Source of the DNA: Planctomycetaceae bacterium
Lineage (GTDB): Bacteria > Planctomycetota > Phycisphaerae > Phycisphaerales > SM1A02
DNA length: 32,855 nt
Direction: 5' to 3'
Assembly: GCA_947480055.1 (NCBI GenBank)
Contig: CANKBX010000009.1
Span: 1 to 32,855 of the forward strand
Each line of letters begins with the position of its first letter. The stretch's first letter is position 1. The notes under the pieces are model-generated. The model saw only the letters and a list, made by a program, of their open reading frames with translations. It was not told where the DNA came from and made no database searches. Both the position numbers and the translations under genes were made by a program. Of the stretch, positions 15,530 to 23,792 are shown piece by piece.

Positions 15530-16543
15530 TTAGTCCCGCACAACTTTCAGCGCGATCAAATCCTGAATGTCAATCAAGCCAATCGGTTTGCCATCGGTGT
15601 CAACCACGGGCAATTCATCCACGCGCAATTCGCGGATCATTCGCACCGCGTCGCGCACCAAGGATTGCGCGGGCAAGCAGCGCGGATGTTTGGTCATGCA
15701 ATCGGCGATTGGTTTTTCCAACGCGGCCGCGCCAAACTGGTTGATCAATCGGCGCACATCGCCATCGGTCAAGATGCCCGCAAGGCGTCCGTGGGAATCC
15801 ACAACCATCAACGCGCCCGATCGACGCCCATCACCGCAGGATTGCAGGGCGCTTTTCATGGTGGCGGTCAATGCAACGCATGTGAGATTCTTTCCCACTT
15901 GAAAGCGCAGTGCCTCGCTCACGGGTCGAAGTCCAATTCCCAGCATTCCGCCCGGGTGAATCTTGTGAAAGTCATCGGCCTTGAAATTGCGCCGGCGCGC
16001 CACGGCCAATGCCAACGCGTCGCCCGCGGCAAGCATGGTGGCGGTTGTGGCGGTGGGGGCCAAATTCAATGGACAGGCCTCCTCGATGTCGCCCAGCGAA
16101 ATATGCACAGTTGAAATCTTGGCCAGATTGGTTTGGGCGTGCTTGGAAATTGCAATTCCCGCCACGCCATCAGCCTTCAGGATCGCCGCGAAGTTGAGAA
16201 GTTCCTCAGTTTCACCGCTGTAGGAAAGCAGCAGAACCACATCGTTGGAGCGAATGCGACCCAAGTCGCCATGCACCGCCTCGGCGGGATGCACGAAATG
16301 ACTTGGCTGACCCAGGCTTGCGAAAGTTGCGGAAAGTTTGCTGCCAATCAATCCGGACTTTCCCATGCCGCTCACCACAACATGCCCGTCGCATGCGCAG
16401 ATTAAATCAATGGCCTTGGCAAAGTCCAACGAATCAGGACTGTTGTGTGAAACTCGAACGGCCAGGCGCGTGATGGCCTCGGCCTCGGATCGAAGCACAT
16501 CAGAAATAAATGTTGCCTCGTCGGTCGCCATCTTTTCGGTCAT
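15530..16543 (-). CDS. kdsD: Arabinose-5-phosphate isomerase (KdsD/KpsF family)
   Basis: Interconverts ribulose 5-phosphate and arabinose 5-phosphate, the first committed step to KDO for lipopolysaccharide. The 337-residue product has an N-terminal SIS domain with SGMGKSGLIGSKL, HPAEAVHGDLG and SYSGETEE, then two CBS domains (roughly residues 215-335) containing GILTDGDVRR and GLIDIQDLIALK. Length and order match the family. The frame runs up to 16615, but the ATG at 16543 is preferred: it fits the homologous start, and TATCAT lies 7 nt upstream. It diverges from scpA across 48 bp. Its presence implies an outer membrane with KDO-containing glycolipid. Confidence 0.93.
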   Translation of the reverse strand: MTEKMATDEATFISDVLRSEAEAITRLAVRVSHNSPDSLDFAKAIDLICACDGHVVVSGMGKSGLIGSKLSATFASLGQPSHFVHPAEAVHGDLGRIRSNDVVLLLSYSGETEELLNFAAILKADGVAGIAISKHAQTNLAKISTVHISLGDIEEACPLNLAPTATTATMLAAGDALALAVARRRNFKADDFHKIHPGGMLGIGLRPVSEALRFQVGKNLTCVALTATMKSALQSCGDGRRSGALMVVDSHGRLAGILTDGDVRRLINQFGAAALEKPIADCMTKHPRCLPAQSLVRDAVRMIRELRVDELPVVDTDGKPIGLIDIQDLIALKVVRD

Positions 16544-16550
16544 GCACAAA

Positions 16551-16556
16551 ATGATA
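16551..16556 (-). promoter_or_regulatory. Candidate -10 element of kdsD
   Basis: TATCAT on the minus strand, five of six matches to TATAAT, 7 nt before the ATG at 16543. Confidence 0.5.
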
Positions 16557-16579
16557 GCGAAAACAAACGATGATTTTGG

Positions 16580-16585
16580 TACAGT
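16580..16585 (+). promoter_or_regulatory. Candidate -10 element of scpA
   Basis: TACAGT, exactly 6 nt before the GTG at 16592. It favours this GTG over the TTG at 16586. Confidence 0.45.
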
Positions 16586-16591
16586 TTGCCC

Positions 16592-17425
16592 GTGGCAATC
16601 CTTGACGAATATCAAGTCAAACTTTCGGCATTTGAAGGCCCGCTTGATCTTCTTTTGTTTTTAATCAGGCGCTCGGAAGTTGATATCCACGATATTCCAA
16701 TCGCGGCCATCACAACCCAATATCTTGACGTGCTCAAGACAACCGACGAGATGGATGTGGAGCAAGCGGGCGAATTTCTAGTGCTCGCGGCCACGTTGGT
16801 GGAAATGAAAAGCCGAATGCTTTCGCCCAAGCCGGAGCATGACGAGGCGCAGATTCTTCCGGATGCTTCTTTGCACGAGGATCCGCGGCGTGAATTGGTG
16901 CAACAACTCTTGGCGTACCAGCGCTTTCGAACAGCCGCGGAAACGCTTGATTCGCTGCGCGATGAATTTTCAAAACGGTGGACGGCATCCGGTGTGGCCG
17001 GTGAAGTTCCCGCGGTTGATGGCGAAGCCACCACTGTTGAAGATGTGCAGGATCTTGACATAGGCGATGTGCATTTGCTGGATTTGCTCGAGGCCTTTGA
17101 GCGCATCACGCTTGCGGTGGATTTCACGCGCCTTGGAAATCACCAAGTCACTTTCGATGACACGCCGATTGGTTTGCATCAAGATGATCTTGTCGATCGA
17201 TTGGGTCGCTCGCCTGAGCGTCGCATGCGACTCGACGCCATCTTCGAAGGGCGAAATCGCATGGATCGAATTGGTTTGTTCTTGGCGTTGCTTGAATTGG
17301 CGCGAGAGCAACGCATTCGTGTTCGGCAAGCGCAAGCCAATGAGCCAATCGAGTTGGAATTGGTCGATGTCAGCGCCGCGCCAGCCACAATGTCCGTTGG
17401 GAATTCTTCAACCGCCGCCGAGTGA
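16592..17425 (+). CDS. scpA: Segregation and condensation protein A
   Basis: The kleisin subunit of the bacterial SMC-ScpA-ScpB condensin. The product of 277 residues begins with the family's N-terminal signature, a QVKLSAFEGPLDLLLFLI stretch, then VDIHDIPIAAITTQYL. After an acidic, variable middle it ends with a winged-helix part containing FLALLELARE near residue 235. This is the normal length and order. No scpB or smc gene is in the window. The start is the GTG at 16592, 6 nt after TACAGT; no Shine-Dalgarno site is seen. It converges on dacB with a small overlap at 17408-17425. Confidence 0.93.
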   Translation: MAILDEYQVKLSAFEGPLDLLLFLIRRSEVDIHDIPIAAITTQYLDVLKTTDEMDVEQAGEFLVLAATLVEMKSRMLSPKPEHDEAQILPDASLHEDPRRELVQQLLAYQRFRTAAETLDSLRDEFSKRWTASGVAGEVPAVDGEATTVEDVQDLDIGDVHLLDLLEAFERITLAVDFTRLGNHQVTFDDTPIGLHQDDLVDRLGRSPERRMRLDAIFEGRNRMDRIGLFLALLELAREQRIRVRQAQANEPIELELVDVSAAPATMSVGNSSTAAE

Positions 17426-19021
17426 TTCACGCACCTTTGGTGAAACCACCGCGCCCACTGGAGCGAGTGTCTCCAAATATTGCGCCGTGGCCTTGACCAC
17501 GCTCTCCTGTAGTTGCTTGGCTTTGGTCACGCCGCCGGCCTCAAATCCATTGCAAATCACGCTGAAAGTGGCGTGATGGCCATTCACGCATTTCACCACG
17601 CCCGAGAGCGCGCAGACGCCGTTGATGTATCCGGTTTTGCAATGCACGGAAAATTTGCGGTCATCAAGATCGCGAAATCTTTTCTTCACCGTTCCGCTTT
17701 CGCCACCCACGGCGAGCGTGGCGGTGAACTCATCTCCCAATTTCTTGTCGCTGATCAAGTCATCTACCCACGCGCTAAGAATGCTGGCGCTCACTCGGTT
17801 CTCTTTGGAAAGACCCGAGCCGTCCACGCAATCAAGCGACTCAATATTCACCTTGTCACCCAAGCGGGCGCGGACAATTTTTTCCACAGCGTCGCTACCG
17901 TTGAGCCAAGAGCCTGGCGTCTTTGTCACGGCAAAACCGGCGCGTTTGAGCAAGCACTCGGCGTACAAATTCTGACTGTCCACATTGCACCTTCGCAACA
18001 CCGTGGCGATGGGAGTGCGAACGACTGGCCCAACGATAACGCCGGTTGAAATTGGATCGATCTCAGATGCAAGTCGATACGACTTGACTGGAATACCGCC
18101 CTTGGTCAAACGCTCGGCCAAAAGTTGCGCGAAATAATTTGCAGGGTCTGTCAAAGCCACGCTCACTGGTTCTTCAAGCGGCTTATTGCAGAAACCTCGG
18201 ATCGTGAACGAGTTCGTTGTGGCGTCGCGCTGAATCCACAGGCCATCTTCCTTGCCTTTCACTCGGGCGGTGTGGTTTACAATCACAACAAAATCACTGC
18301 TTGGCCTTGTCTTACATATTTCCGCGCCACGATCCGATGGTTTTGCCCAGAAATCAAGGCGATTGAGATGAAATGTGATTCCATCAACCGGCGCGCAGTA
18401 GTGCTCGTTCAGTTGGTCCGCGGGCCAACCAGGATGCACTCCGTTGCGATCAAAGATGCGATCGTCAATCACAAGTTCGGCGCATTCGGTCATGCCCGAA
18501 TCCTTGGCGCCTTGCACCCAAAGATCCAGCAATGACTCCGGCGTCATGCCTTTGCTCTGTTGACCATCCTTGTTGGTGTGCAGCATTTCCGCCAGAAGTT
18601 CTGGATCAGCGAATGAAGGATCGCCGTCACCCACTGCGATCAATCGATCTCCGTCACGCAGCAAACGAGTTTGAAATACAAAGTCGCCACCAAGAATTCG
18701 CAGCGCCGCGCCAGTGGTGAGCAATTTTTCATTGCTCGCCGGCGCCATGGCGGTGTCGGAGTTGATGCGCACAAGTTCAATCCCATCTTCGCCGCGCACA
18801 CTGATGGCGGCGGTTCCTTTTTTGGGCGATGAGGTGTTCGCCAATGCTTTCACTGTGGAAGCTAAATCGGTTCCAAATAGTGTTGTGGCCGCGAATAGCG
18901 TGAGGCACGCTCCAACACAATGGATCATTGCGGAGGATGCGCGGCGCGTATCGCCAGCGACAAATGAACCATGATTTTTAGGCTTGGCGCTACGATTGAA
19001 ATTTTGTAAAAACACGTTCAT
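17408..19021 (-). CDS. dacB: D-alanyl-D-alanine carboxypeptidase/endopeptidase, PBP4 type (peptidase S13)
   Basis: A periplasmic serine peptidase that trims or cleaves peptidoglycan cross-links. The 537-residue protein has an N-terminal hydrophobic export segment at about residues 33-50. The catalytic S-x-x-K is at S96-K99 (PASNEKLL), an SQN triad lies in DSQNLYAECLL, and KTG is at 462-464 (HCKTGYINGV). All three penicillin-binding motifs are intact, and the length fits DacB. The ATG directly follows the stop of the flavoprotein gene (TAGATG), implying translational coupling. An internal ATG at 18928 would put the signal peptide at the very N-terminus and is possible. It is the last gene of the feo run. 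It also shows that the organism makes conventional peptidoglycan. Confidence 0.92.
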   Translation of the reverse strand: MNVFLQNFNRSAKPKNHGSFVAGDTRRASSAMIHCVGACLTLFAATTLFGTDLASTVKALANTSSPKKGTAAISVRGEDGIELVRINSDTAMAPASNEKLLTTGAALRILGGDFVFQTRLLRDGDRLIAVGDGDPSFADPELLAEMLHTNKDGQQSKGMTPESLLDLWVQGAKDSGMTECAELVIDDRIFDRNGVHPGWPADQLNEHYCAPVDGITFHLNRLDFWAKPSDRGAEICKTRPSSDFVVIVNHTARVKGKEDGLWIQRDATTNSFTIRGFCNKPLEEPVSVALTDPANYFAQLLAERLTKGGIPVKSYRLASEIDPISTGVIVGPVVRTPIATVLRRCNVDSQNLYAECLLKRAGFAVTKTPGSWLNGSDAVEKIVRARLGDKVNIESLDCVDGSGLSKENRVSASILSAWVDDLISDKKLGDEFTATLAVGGESGTVKKRFRDLDDRKFSVHCKTGYINGVCALSGVVKCVNGHHATFSVICNGFEAGGVTKAKQLQESVVKATAQYLETLAPVGAVVSPKVRESLGGG

Positions 19022-20398
19022 CTATCGGTTGTTTTCATTGTTTGGCTTCAGAAAGTGTGGTGAAGAATTCAGCGAAGACGTCATGGAAATTCCAGCCACA
19101 AATCCGCTCGCCCAAGCCCATTGAAAATTGAATCCACCTATGCGACCGTCCACATCCAAAATTTCCCCGGCCATATAAAGACCAGGACATTTGCGGCTTT
19201 CCATAGTGGCGAGATTCATTTCACTCAGAGGCACACCGCCGGCGGTGACTTCGGCGTGGCTGAAGCCGCGGTCGCCAACAATTTCAACAGGCGCTCCGCA
19301 CAGAAGTTGCGCCAACGCGCGGCGACGATCGCGTTCAATTTGCTTGGGGGTTCTATCGGAGGCGATGCCGGCGCCCTCCAATAAAGTTTTTGCCAGGCGC
19401 TCGGGCAGTTTCTCACGCAAGCGCGACAGCACGGTTTGCGCTTTGGCTTCAAGCAACCATGTGTCGGCTTGTTCAAGCGAGCATCCAGGCATGAAAGATA
19501 ATTGCAACGATGCGCTCGCATCCCGTGTGCGCTCCATCATGAGGTAGCGGCTGATGTCCAGCACCGCGGGCCCGGACAATCCGAAGTGCGTGAACAACAT
19601 GGAGTTTGTGAACGATGTGATGCGCTTGCCGGTGGCTGAAACAACGCGAACTTCGGCATCTAAAGTGAGTCCGCTGAGTGAGCGCACCCAATGTTGCGCG
19701 CTTGCCACCAATGGAACAAGTGAGGGAATCACGTGCTCCGTCACGCTGTGGCCAAGTTTTTGAACCAACTCTAAACCAAGTCCATCCGAACCAGATTTGG
19801 GCAAACTTTTTCCGCCGCTGCACAAAGCCACGCGACGCGCGCGCAACGAGCCCCACGCGCCCGCGACTTCAAAGCCGCCATCGACAAGGGGAGTGATTGT
19901 TTGCACGCGCAGTGGCGAGCGAATATCCACATCCACCGCGCGCGCCGCTTGCAGCAGTGCGTTGAGCACGGTGTGCGCGTCATCCGTCACAGGAAATAAT
20001 TTTCCCGTGTCCTCTTGTTTCAACTCCACTCCCAGTTGATTGAAGAACGCAACGCAATCCGCAACCGTGAAGCGACTCAGCACGCGCCGAATCGCGGCGG
20101 GAGTGCTGCCTGCGTAATCTTGCTCGCGCACCACGTGATGCGTGACATTGCATCGACCGCCTCCGGCCACAAGAATCTTTATGCCAATGCGTGGCGCTCC
20201 GTCAAGAACAACAATACGAGCCGCGGTTTGTGTTTGCGAGTCAGTGGCTTTGGGCGTGTCCGTGGTTGGGATAATTTTGGCGAACTCTTGGCGCGCGGTT
20301 CGCGCGGCGTGGATGGCGCTCATCAAGCCCGCCGCGCCGGCGCCAATCACCACAATATCGGCGTCAAAACCCGCCGAATTGCCAACTTGATCACTCAT
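19022..20398 (-). CDS. HI0933-family (BaiN/RdsA-like) FAD-dependent oxidoreductase
   Basis: From the ATG at 20398 the protein has 458 residues. The N-terminal dinucleotide-binding motif VIGAGAAGLMSA is followed by IKILVAGGGRCNVTH, typical of the HI0933/YhiN group. The C-terminal signature is AGEILDVDGRIGGFNFQWAWASG. Members of this group reduce varied substrates, and the cellular substrate is usually unknown. The frame is open to 20581, but this would cover the small Cys protein gene, and the homologous part begins just after 20398. The start overlaps the stop of that gene as ATGA. Placed after feoAB it may contribute to redox handling of iron, which is inference from position. Confidence 0.9.
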   Translation of the reverse strand: MSDQVGNSAGFDADIVVIGAGAAGLMSAIHAARTARQEFAKIIPTTDTPKATDSQTQTAARIVVLDGAPRIGIKILVAGGGRCNVTHHVVREQDYAGSTPAAIRRVLSRFTVADCVAFFNQLGVELKQEDTGKLFPVTDDAHTVLNALLQAARAVDVDIRSPLRVQTITPLVDGGFEVAGAWGSLRARRVALCSGGKSLPKSGSDGLGLELVQKLGHSVTEHVIPSLVPLVASAQHWVRSLSGLTLDAEVRVVSATGKRITSFTNSMLFTHFGLSGPAVLDISRYLMMERTRDASASLQLSFMPGCSLEQADTWLLEAKAQTVLSRLREKLPERLAKTLLEGAGIASDRTPKQIERDRRRALAQLLCGAPVEIVGDRGFSHAEVTAGGVPLSEMNLATMESRKCPGLYMAGEILDVDGRIGGFNFQWAWASGFVAGISMTSSLNSSPHFLKPNNENNR

Positions 20399-20604
20399 CT
20401 TTTGTACGCGTCGCCAGCATCTCGCTTGGCGTCTTTGGAAATCGTCAGAGGCGTGAGCCGTGGTTTTTTCACGCCGGGCTTGGCGGTGCAACTTGGGCAA
20501 GCGGGTGAGCCTCCCTTTGAAGGAAGCAACGGGCGAAGCACCACGTACAAGCCAGCAAGTGCGATCAACGACACGATCCAAAATTGTATTTCATTCCAAA
20601 GCAT
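20395..20604 (-). CDS. FeoB-associated Cys-containing small membrane protein
   Basis: A protein of 69 residues with one N-terminal membrane helix (about 7-26) and a CPSC motif at about residues 36-39, followed by a basic tail. The size, topology, Cys pair and position directly after feoB (the ATG follows the feoB TAA without a gap) match the FeoB-associated Cys-rich membrane protein group, which is thought to support ferrous iron uptake. It has only two cysteines, fewer than many members. The stop overlaps the flavoprotein start by ATGA. Confidence 0.82.
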   Translation of the reverse strand: MLWNEIQFWIVSLIALAGLYVVLRPLLPSKGGSPACPSCTAKPGVKKPRLTPLTISKDAKRDAGDAYKR

Positions 20605-22626
20605 TTAAAATCCTCCTGTAAGAAGCGCTTGTCGAACAATCCATGCCATGCTCCACGCCAATCCGCTCATCCATGCAAATTGTAGGAGCGGCCATTTCCA
20701 TGATTGTGTTTCGCGCCGGACCAACGCAAGTGTGGGCAGGCATTGCATGGCCAATGTGAAAAACACCAACAGTGAAGCCGCGGTTGGAATGGTGAATAAA
20801 AGAGTTCCGTCTGCGCGGCGATTATGGGTGAGTCGATCCAATAAAGAAGCCTCATCATTGGCGTCCGTTGAGGAAATAATCATGAGCGTGCTCACAAAAA
20901 CTTCGCGCGCCAAAAAACTGGTGAGCACCGCCACGGTGAGTTGATGGTCAAATCCCAATGGGTGAAAAAGTGGTTCTGCGATCAAGCCAAGTTTGCCCGC
21001 CATGGATCCCAGTTGTTGCTCGCGTGATTCCAGCAGATTTGCAGCACTTTCAAGCGCCTGCACCTGTTCAGGATTGGCGTTTGCTTGCAGCGCCACTTCA
21101 CTTGTTTGGGCTCGCATCTGCAACAACTCGGGCGAAGGCGCGACTTTTGGATAGGCGCTCAGCCACCACATGACAACGCAAATCGCCAAGATCATGGAGC
21201 CAGCGTTCTTTATGAACAACACGCCGCGGTCGTACATCACCCACAACGCAATGCGCACGCTTGGCCTGCGATAGGGTGGCATCTCCAACAACATTGGGCG
21301 CGCTGGACCCTTGAGCAGCGTGCGTCGAACAAGAAATGCGCTTAACAAACCTGCGATTGCGCCAGTGGCGTAGCACCCAACAAACGCAAGGCCCGCTAGC
21401 CACGGTCTGCCCGCGAACAAAAGCGAAATCAGCAACACATAGACCGGAAGTCGGGCCGTGCAACTCATGAATGGCGCCACAAGAATTGTTGCCAGCCGGT
21501 CCTTGGGATCTGGAATCAGACGCGTGGACATGATGCCAGGCAAGGCGCACGCATGGCTTGAAAGAAGTGGAACAAATGCTTGCCCGGGCAAACCAAATCG
21601 GCGCAAGAATTTGTCGGCGGCAAACGCGGCGCGCGCCAAGTATCCGGAATCTTCAAGCAGCGACAATAGAAAAAAGAGCAGGCAAATTTGCGGCAAAAAG
21701 ACCACGGTTCCAGCGACGCCTCCAATAATTCCGTCCACGCATAAATCGCGCAACGGGCCAGCGGGCATCACGGCGCGCAGCCAATCGCCCGAGGTGCCAA
21801 ATATAAAATCAAGTCCTTTCATGGGAAATTGAGCCAGCCAGAAAATGCTGGCGAACAACACGCTCATGACCAGAATAAATGTTGCCAATCCCGACACTGG
21901 ATGCGTGAGCGCGCGGTCAACGCGGTCGCTCACGCTGCTTGCCGCGGCCAATCGACCGCTTGCCACTTCCACAAGCACGTCATTGGCCCACTTGGCAAGA
22001 TCCGATTCGCTCACGCTGGATGCGGGAAGATGATTCAGCCGTTGCTCGAACGACTCCAATGAAATTCCGTGCAGGGCCGCGCGCAAGGCGGCGTCGGCGA
22101 GTTCGTCCACGCCCTCGCCAGTGCGGCCGCTTGTGATCACAACTGGACATCCCAAACATTCAGAGAGCGCGGCGGCGTTCACACTGAAACCTTTTCGGCG
22201 CGCGTCATCAGCCAGAGTGATCGCAATCACGCAAGGCATTTTTCGCCGCAGCGCATGCGAGGCGAATCGCAGCGACCTGGAAAAATTAGTCGCGTCGGCG
22301 ATGATCACGGCAACATCCGGCGCGACATCGCCAATGCGGCCGTCCAAGCAATCACGGCACAATTTGCTTTCAGGAACTTCCAGACTTAATCCATAAATCC
22401 CAGGCAAATCCATAATCTCAAGCACGCCGTGGGTTGTGGCAGCCAAACCCACGCGACTCTCAACGGTGGTGCCGGGAATATTGGCGGTGCGCGCACGCGA
22501 GCCGCAAAGTCGATTGAATAAAGTTGTCTTTCCAGTGTTGGGTTGACCCAACAACGCCGCGCGTGGTGGGCGCTCGGTGGAGTACACCCGCAGCGCTTCA
22601 AGTTCATCAGGCTGCTGGGCAGCCAT
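20605..22626 (-). CDS. feoB: Ferrous iron transporter FeoB
   Basis: An inner-membrane Fe2+ transporter with a cytoplasmic G domain. The 673-residue protein has G1 GQPNTGKT (27-34), G2 region PGTTVE, and G3 DLPG (73-76). The usual G4 NxxD reads TLAD (137-140), so the guanine-specificity Asn is replaced by Thr. The membrane part contains the two conserved Gate regions, HACALPGIMSTR and SCTARLPVYVLLI, each with its cysteine. Length is about 100 residues below E. coli FeoB, mostly from a short C-terminus, with a separate Cys-containing protein encoded next. It overlaps feoA by 20 bp. Confidence 0.95.
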   Translation of the reverse strand: MAAQQPDELEALRVYSTERPPRAALLGQPNTGKTTLFNRLCGSRARTANIPGTTVESRVGLAATTHGVLEIMDLPGIYGLSLEVPESKLCRDCLDGRIGDVAPDVAVIIADATNFSRSLRFASHALRRKMPCVIAITLADDARRKGFSVNAAALSECLGCPVVITSGRTGEGVDELADAALRAALHGISLESFEQRLNHLPASSVSESDLAKWANDVLVEVASGRLAAASSVSDRVDRALTHPVSGLATFILVMSVLFASIFWLAQFPMKGLDFIFGTSGDWLRAVMPAGPLRDLCVDGIIGGVAGTVVFLPQICLLFFLLSLLEDSGYLARAAFAADKFLRRFGLPGQAFVPLLSSHACALPGIMSTRLIPDPKDRLATILVAPFMSCTARLPVYVLLISLLFAGRPWLAGLAFVGCYATGAIAGLLSAFLVRRTLLKGPARPMLLEMPPYRRPSVRIALWVMYDRGVLFIKNAGSMILAICVVMWWLSAYPKVAPSPELLQMRAQTSEVALQANANPEQVQALESAANLLESREQQLGSMAGKLGLIAEPLFHPLGFDHQLTVAVLTSFLAREVFVSTLMIISSTDANDEASLLDRLTHNRRADGTLLFTIPTAASLLVFFTLAMQCLPTLALVRRETQSWKWPLLQFAWMSGLAWSMAWIVRQALLTGGF

Positions 22627-22903
22627 CGCAGGGTTTCACAAAAACTTTGCTGGCCACGGATCCACACAAGCCAACGCGCGTTCGTTCCACTTCAATAATG
22701 CAAGGCGCTCCAGCCTTGCACACTTTTAATTCGCAGGACTCGTGAATTCCCATTGCTCGAAGAAGGCATCGATCAGCCTCCGCAAGCGTGGTCAGTGATT
22801 CGGAGTCGATGATGGCGCGCTGTCCCCGCGCGAGTTGCGTTAAAGGAATGCGTTTGGATTGCGCCGCGCCATCGCCCATCAATGTTGAGGGAATTACAAC
22901 CAT
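22607..22903 (-). CDS. feoA: FeoA-type SH3-like protein
   Basis: A small cytoplasmic partner of FeoB, 98 residues. The core LRAMGIHESCELKVCKAGAPCIIEV-type segment (about 49-73), followed by TRVGLCGSVASKVFV, matches the FeoA/DtxR C-terminal beta-barrel. Cysteines are more numerous than usual (seven in 98 residues), including a C-terminal PCDGCP. An N-terminal extension of about 15 residues precedes the domain, and an ATG at 22879 is an alternative start. It heads the feo run: feoA, feoB, Cys protein, flavoprotein, dacB. Confidence 0.9.
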   Translation of the reverse strand: MVVIPSTLMGDGAAQSKRIPLTQLARGQRAIIDSESLTTLAEADRCLLRAMGIHESCELKVCKAGAPCIIEVERTRVGLCGSVASKVFVKPCDGCPAA

Positions 22904-22911
22904 GACAGCGT

Positions 22912-22940
22912 AGTGTATGAGTTCAATTCACAAGGGGCAA
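22912..22940 (-). promoter_or_regulatory. Candidate promoter of the feo operon
   Basis: On the minus strand, TTGCCC (22935-22940) and TACACT (22912-22917) are separated by 17 bp. The -10 lies 8 nt before the feoA ATG, so the leader would be at most a few bases. I do not see a convincing Fur-box palindrome around it. Confidence 0.5.
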
Positions 22941-22985
22941 GAACAAAATCACTGGCGTTGCGGACGCGCCCAATTCGCTCGGTGA

Positions 22986-23735
22986 TCACTTTGGTGTCGC
23001 AGTCTGGGCAACCTTCTCTGGATACAGGCGCACTGGCCTCACTTGAAATTTATAAGCCACGCATGGCCCGACCAAAGGTGGATTGTCAAAAGTATTGGGC
23101 GTCAACATCTCCGGTTCCGCGAACAACGTGGGCGTAAGCGTGCCGCTCATTCGCCAAATCACGTCCCGTTCCGGCATTGTGTCCCCAAGTTGCGGGGCGT
23201 TGCTGGCAAGAATTGTGGCGGATACAACTCGGCCAAAATTTCTTTTATTGTCGGCGGACACGCACTGAAATTCAAATGTGCGATTGCCACCCGCGCCCAC
23301 GGCCAGCTCCACAATCCGTCCGCGCCACTCGATGGCGTAGGGAGTTGCGCGGTTCATGGCGTCAATCCATTTCTTGGCCTCCACCAAATACAACTGGCGC
23401 GTGGACTTGCTGTCCGTCTCCATAGGAAGCGCGACGTGGCGTTTGGCCATGTCCTCGGTGAATTTTTTCTGAAAGAAATCCAAGACCGCGATTGGATTTC
23501 CCATTAAATCCGCTGTGGCGTCGGCGGTGGTTGGAGTTGTGGTTGTGGGCGCCAATGCGGGCGACTTTTGCGCCGCGGCTTCAAGTTCCTGCACGCGCTT
23601 CTGCGCCGCTGCAAGTTGGTCGCGCAACTTTTGATTTTCCGCTTGGACTTCCTGCAGTTTTTGGGCGTCGGTGGGCGTGGGAGTGGTTTGACCTGCGAAG
23701 GCGCAAAGGATCGCGCTAAGAAGAATTGATTTCAT
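22986..23735 (-). CDS. Secreted protein with N-terminal coiled coil
   Basis: From the ATG at 23735 the protein has 249 residues. A signal peptide (about 1-16) is followed by a heptad-like region with LQEVQAENQKLRDQLAAAQKRV character (about 25-55), a Thr/Pro/Ala linker and a globular C-terminal domain of about 170 residues that I do not recognise. The C-terminal part contains several short beta strands and two cysteines. The frame starts earlier at 23756, but the ATG at 23735 puts the signal peptide at the N-terminus. It diverges from the vWA cluster across 57 bp. Function unknown; probably periplasmic or envelope-bound. Confidence 0.75.
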   Translation of the reverse strand: MKSILLSAILCAFAGQTTPTPTDAQKLQEVQAENQKLRDQLAAAQKRVQELEAAAQKSPALAPTTTTPTTADATADLMGNPIAVLDFFQKKFTEDMAKRHVALPMETDSKSTRQLYLVEAKKWIDAMNRATPYAIEWRGRIVELAVGAGGNRTFEFQCVSADNKRNFGRVVSATILASNAPQLGDTMPERDVIWRMSGTLTPTLFAEPEMLTPNTFDNPPLVGPCVAYKFQVRPVRLYPEKVAQTATPK

Positions 23736-23745
23736 GTTGTGAATA

Positions 23746-23751
23746 ATTCTA
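23746..23751 (-). promoter_or_regulatory. Candidate -10 element of the secreted coiled-coil protein
   Basis: TAGAAT on the minus strand, five of six matches to TATAAT, 10 nt before the ATG at 23735. Confidence 0.42.
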
Positions 23752-23780
23752 ACCAATCAAATTGCAAATGATTTGTTGGC

Positions 23781-23786
23781 TATCCT
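23781..23786 (+). promoter_or_regulatory. Candidate -10 element of the vWA/MoxR cluster
   Basis: TATCCT, exactly 6 nt before the ATG at 23793. No Shine-Dalgarno site is present. It would drive the five-gene cluster. Confidence 0.45.
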
Positions 23787-23792
23787 TTATAT

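Noticed and set aside
15266-16114. 282-codon open frame on the plus strand
   Set aside because: It lies antisense to kdsD and the STAS gene, both of which have clear motifs; its translation has no domain pattern and looks like a shadow frame.
22904-22985. Fur box in front of feoA
   Set aside because: No 19-bp palindrome resembling the Fur consensus was seen; only promoter-like hexamers.
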